A DNA stretch of 64,000 nt from Promethearchaeia archaeon. GTDB taxonomy: Archaea; Asgardarchaeota; Lokiarchaeia; Sigyniarchaeales; SOKP01. Shown one piece after another: positions 60,169 to 64,000 of the stretch. The DNA is taken from contig JAHQWK010000008.1 in the NCBI GenBank assembly GCA_029856145.1, forward strand, positions 124,001 through 188,000. Direction: 5' to 3'. The notes under the pieces are model-generated. The model did no database searches. It was not told where the DNA came from and was given only the letters and a program-made list of their open reading frames with translations. How positions within the stretch are numbered: the stretch's first letter is position 1; every line of letters begins with the position of its first letter. Made by a program: the position numbers and the translations under genes.

Positions 60169-62394
60169 ATGAGTGGGATGACTCGTGAGTATAAAGGAGA
60201 TGGAAAAAAAGTAAGAGTAAAAGATGCTTATAAGAGTGATGCTGGGAGAGGTAGAATAAGAATGGATCCTAAAGTAATCAATGATCTTGAACTTCGAACA
60301 GGTGATGTAATCGAAATCGTTCATCAAGCAGTGGGGAAAAAAACTGCTGCCCTACTATACCCTGGGAAGATAGAAGATAAGGGTACTAATACGATCAGAA
60401 TAGATTCTTCATTGAGAAGGAATATTGGTGCTTCTTTAGATGATATTGTGGAAATTCGCAAAATTCAAGCAAGTTTAGCTGATAGAATTACATTTGCGGG
60501 ATTAGAAGAGTCAATAATTTTAAGAACTCCTCAACAATTAACACAGATATTAGAAAATCGGGTTGTTACGAGGGGAGATATTTTAAGTTTTAATGCTATG
60601 GGTCGTAGAATAGACTTTGTTGTTATTGATTACCATCCTAAAGCTGATGCTATAAGGATTGATTTAGATACAAAAATTACCATATCAGAAAAAACTAGTA
60701 AAGAACTTGAAGAATTAGAAAGAAGAAAAGTTACATATGAAGATATTGGGGGTTTGGAAGAAGAGATCCAGAGAATTCGTGAAATGATTGAATTACCAAT
60801 AAGGCACCCTGAATTATTCAAAAGGATTGGAATTGATCCACCTAAAGGAGTATTGCTTCATGGCCCACCCGGTACAGGAAAAACTTTACTGGCTAGAGCT
60901 GTAGCTGGCGAGACAGATGCTCACTTTGAAACAATAAGTGGACCAGAAATTATGAGCAAATTTTATGGTCAAAGCGAAGAAAATCTTCGTAAGGTTTTTG
61001 AAAAATCTAAAGAAATGGCCCCATCGATAATATTTATAGATGAGTTAGATTCAATAGCACCTAAAAGGGGTGAAGTCACTGGTGAAGTTGAAAGAAGAGT
61101 TGTAGCTCAGTTACTTTCATTATTAGATGGTTTAGAAGGGAGAGGAGAAGTCATTGTCATTGGTGCAACAAATAGAGTAAATGATATAGATCCTGCCCTC
61201 AGACGCCCAGGAAGGTTTGATAGAGAAATCGAGATTGGAGTCCCTGATACAGATGGGCGATACGAGATCTTATTGATTCATACACGTGGAATGCCTTTAC
61301 ACAGTGATGTTAACCTTCGTCTTATAGCAGAAAAAACTCATGGATTTGTAGGTGCAGATGTAGAAGCCTTAGCAAAAGAAGCTGCTATGTTAGCGATAAG
61401 AGAATTATTACCGAGAATAAATTTAGATAAACCTATACCTCCTGAAATATTAATGGAACTTCAAATTTTGATGAAAAACTTTGAAGCAGCAAGAACCAGT
61501 ATTGAACCTTCAGCTTTAAGAGAAGTATTAATTAGTCAACCTACTGAAACATGGGATGATATTGGAGGTTTAGAAGATGCTAAACAACAACTACAAGAAG
61601 TCATTGAATGGCCTTTAAAATATCCAGAATTGTACAGTTATTTAAACTCTAAACCTCCTAGTGGTATATTACTTTTTGGACCCCCAGGGACAGGAAAAAC
61701 GCTTTTAGCTAAAGCATTAGCTCATGAAAGTGAAGTCAACTTTATTTCAGTAAAAGGACCTGAATTTTTATCTAAATGGGTAGGTGAAAGTGAAAAAGCG
61801 GTAAGAGAAACATTTCGAAAAGCAAGAGCAGCTTCTCCTTGCATTATCTTCTTTGATGAAATTGATGCAATAGCCGGAATGAGGGGTAGATTTGCCAGCT
61901 CTCAAGTAACTGAGCAAGTAGTTTCACAATTATTAACAGAAATGGATGGTTTAGAAGGTCTAAAAGATGTAATTTTATTAGCAGCAACAAATAGATCAGA
62001 CATGCTAGATCCAGCATTATTACGGTCAGGGAGATTCGGTAGACATATTGAGATCCCTATGCCAGATAAGGATGCACGTGTTGAGATATTCAAAATTCAT
62101 CTTAAAAATAAACCTCTAGCTGAAGATGTGGATATTGACCAAATGGCACAGGCTCTAGAAGGATATACCGGTGCAGACATTCAGGCAATCTCTGAAGAAG
62201 CCACACTTTTGACAATTCGCAGAGCCGTCGCAGATACAAACATAAATACGCAGAATGCAGATTCTGTTAAAGCAGTAAAAATCTCAAAAGCAGAGTTTGA
62301 TAAATCTATTGAGAAAATTTTAAGATCTGCTGATAAAGCTAAAGAATCTCACGAAATGCATGCAAAAGAACCTTCAGAAGAATTATATCGTTAA
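60169..62394 (+). CDS. cdc48: CDC48/VCP-type AAA+ ATPase
   Basis: Double [20 protein letters not shown] and [18 protein letters not shown]-domain [25 protein letters not shown]. Confidence 0.98.
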   Translation: MSGMTREYKGDGKKVRVKDAYKSDAGRGRIRMDPKVINDLELRTGDVIEIVHQAVGKKTAALLYPGKIEDKGTNTIRIDSSLRRNIGASLDDIVEIRKIQASLADRITFAGLEESIILRTPQQLTQILENRVVTRGDILSFNAMGRRIDFVVIDYHPKADAIRIDLDTKITISEKTSKELEELERRKVTYEDIGGLEEEIQRIREMIELPIRHPELFKRIGIDPPKGVLLHGPPGTGKTLLARAVAGETDAHFETISGPEIMSKFYGQSEENLRKVFEKSKEMAPSIIFIDELDSIAPKRGEVTGEVERRVVAQLLSLLDGLEGRGEVIVIGATNRVNDIDPALRRPGRFDREIEIGVPDTDGRYEILLIHTRGMPLHSDVNLRLIAEKTHGFVGADVEALAKEAAMLAIRELLPRINLDKPIPPEILMELQILMKNFEAARTSIEPSALREVLISQPTETWDDIGGLEDAKQQLQEVIEWPLKYPELYSYLNSKPPSGILLFGPPGTGKTLLAKALAHESEVNFISVKGPEFLSKWVGESEKAVRETFRKARAASPCIIFFDEIDAIAGMRGRFASSQVTEQVVSQLLTEMDGLEGLKDVILLAATNRSDMLDPALLRSGRFGRHIEIPMPDKDARVEIFKIHLKNKPLAEDVDIDQMAQALEGYTGADIQAISEEATLLTIRRAVADTNINTQNADSVKAVKISKAEFDKSIEKILRSADKAKESHEMHAKEPSEELYR

Positions 62395-62446
62395 AAATTA
62401 TTAACAAATTTAAATTAATTAAGAGAAAAAAAGAGGAGTAATTCTA

Positions 62447-63235
62447 ATGGAATTAGAAGAACAAGAAGGAGAAAATGTCTTTCTTAGTATAGATAATTTA
62501 TTTGAAATATTAGGGAACCCTACAAGAAGAATTATTCTTTCTAAATTAGCTAAAGTTCCATTAGGTGCTTCAGAGTTAGCAGCTTCATTTGGGAAAAAGA
62601 TCTCTAGACAAGCGATTCACAGTCAACTTAAAATGCTGTCTTATTATGGTATGATTGAAAATTATGGTGAAGATCCAAGAAATATCAAATATCGCATTAA
62701 TAGTCATCTATCTTTAAGAATTAATATCACCCCAGATTATTATAAAATAAATTATGATGTGTCTAAAATTGATGATACTAAAAACAATTTAGAACTTAAA
62801 GAAACTGGATGTCATGTAGATTATCAAAAAATCAGGCATCCTGATAAGAAGCTTAGATTTTTAGGGGAAAAAATTAAGGAAATTGAACATAATTTGAGTG
62901 GCTTAGAACGAGAAAGAAATGCCCTTTTGCATAATAAAGAATGTTTCATAATAGAATTAAAAAATGTCATCCGAGATCAATATGAAGAAGAGATCAAAAC
63001 GAAAGAGCAACCTAATTTAGAAAAAGAGATTTTTTACACACTATTTTTCAATCCAATAAAATATTTCGATAGAATAAATATTGATACATTATTGGATGAT
63101 ATGTTCTTTTCAGGAATGGGACCTATTAGAAGAGATCAACATAAAGTGTCTATAAGACATCTCCTTAAAGACTTGTCTAAATTGATGGGTTTCTTAAAAG
63201 AAGATGAGGATGATTTTTGGTTCTTCGATATTTAA
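62447..63235 (+). CDS. ArsR-like winged-helix transcriptional regulator
   Basis: LFEILGNPTRRIILSKLAKVPLGASELAASFGKKISRQAIHSQLKMLSYYGMIENYG. Confidence 0.85.
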   Translation: MELEEQEGENVFLSIDNLFEILGNPTRRIILSKLAKVPLGASELAASFGKKISRQAIHSQLKMLSYYGMIENYGEDPRNIKYRINSHLSLRINITPDYYKINYDVSKIDDTKNNLELKETGCHVDYQKIRHPDKKLRFLGEKIKEIEHNLSGLERERNALLHNKECFIIELKNVIRDQYEEEIKTKEQPNLEKEIFYTLFFNPIKYFDRINIDTLLDDMFFSGMGPIRRDQHKVSIRHLLKDLSKLMGFLKEDEDDFWFFDI

Positions 63236-63279
63236 TCTTATCTTTTAAAATTATAATATCTAATATTATTAGGTGAACT

Positions 63280-63780
63280 ATGAATTTACAAGATTTAAAG
63301 AAACAAATGCCTGAGATATTCGAACGGGTTAAAAAAGATGTAAAGAAGGTTTATGGACGTCATCGGGCAGGATTAAGTCTTGGACTTGTCGAAATGGGTA
63401 TGTATAGGGGGGGTTTTATAGGGGGGATGCATTTCAATCCCGGAACGGATATAGTAATGAATAAAACTCCACTAGAAATTATTTTAAGAGAACAACCTTA
63501 TGAAATAGTTTGGGCTTATACATATCACGTTCTATTACATGAATATATTCATTCATTAGGGATTCTAAATGAACAACAATGTAGAGCTATTACACTTAGA
63601 ATATGTGAGAATGTATTTAAAAAGACTGACCATCCTGCAATAATCCTAGCAAAAAATGGTATTGGAACTTATTTCCCTAATTTACCTTTAATTTATGCCC
63701 CTCCAGATCTTAGTCCTGATGGAATTCCAATTGAATATATATATAATTTTGATCATGAGAGCTATGACTATTACTCATGA
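63280..63780 (+). CDS. Putative zinc metalloprotease-like protein (HEXXHxxG)
   Basis: VLLHEYIHSLGILNEQQCR. Confidence 0.65.
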   Translation: MNLQDLKKQMPEIFERVKKDVKKVYGRHRAGLSLGLVEMGMYRGGFIGGMHFNPGTDIVMNKTPLEIILREQPYEIVWAYTYHVLLHEYIHSLGILNEQQCRAITLRICENVFKKTDHPAIILAKNGIGTYFPNLPLIYAPPDLSPDGIPIEYIYNFDHESYDYYS

Positions 63781-63856
63781 GAAATCTAATAATCTAGCAT
63801 AGGCAAATTTAAGCTTTTTATTTAATTAAAATAAGTAATGAATAAATTAAGTTCCT

Positions 63857-64000
63857 CTAACTTAAAAGTTCATTAAGGGTATTTATTAATTTTTTATGAG
63901 TAAAAGGCTTGTCCAAGAACCCCTTTGCCCCATAGGAATAGACTTCTTCTCTTATTGTTTTGTCTGCACTAGCAAATATAACTCTTGAATTATGATCAAT
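63857..64000 (-). CDS. Response-regulator receiver domain, C-terminal part (partial)
   Basis: Reverse strand reads IDHNSRVIFASADKTIREEVYSYGAKGFLDKPFTHKKLINTLNELLS*; conserved Lys-Pro (DKPF). Confidence 0.82.
   Translation of the reverse strand: MDHNSRVIFASADKTIREEVYSYGAKGFLDKPFTHKKLINTLNELLS

Overview
AT-rich chromosomal window from an archaeon, most consistent with an Asgard (Lokiarchaeia-like) lineage. Supporting content is archaeal r-proteins with RNAP subunit D, a thermosome subunit, CDC48, several Rag/MglA/Arf-like small GTPases, an LRR protein, a clostripain-family protein and a Wood-Ljungdahl/Hdr cluster. No rRNA, tRNA, CRISPR array or intact transposon was recognised. Housekeeping blocks: aroC/aroA, rpoD-rpl18e-rpl13-rps9, glyA, trmI, trpS, thermosome, PEPCK. 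The metabolic centrepiece (about 24.9-35.2 kb) is hdrC-hdrB-hdrA-hdrA'-mvhD(+HTH), followed by a 1153-aa HdrA-HdrA'-MvhD fusion and metV-metF. This looks like an electron-bifurcating/confurcating methylene-THF reductase locus in which the same three-module set occurs once split and once fused. A second metV-metF pair lies at 43.5-45.1 kb. Other notable observations: a degenerate pseudo-GTPase; an MglA/Arf-like GTPase whose P-loop lies upstream of the called start with no usable start codon; a clostripain-fold protein lacking the catalytic Cys; a decayed Gfo/Idh/MocA gene with an in-frame TGA; a decayed duplicate (37.77-37.92 kb) of the gene at 41.8 kb; a truncated VIT-like protein; a roughly 580-bp intergenic region packed with CpG-containing motifs; a 27-bp direct repeat bracketing an MFS gene; and an Hsp20-CDC48-HTH-HEXXH gene run. 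All calls come from reading the sequence and supplied translations; no database search was run.
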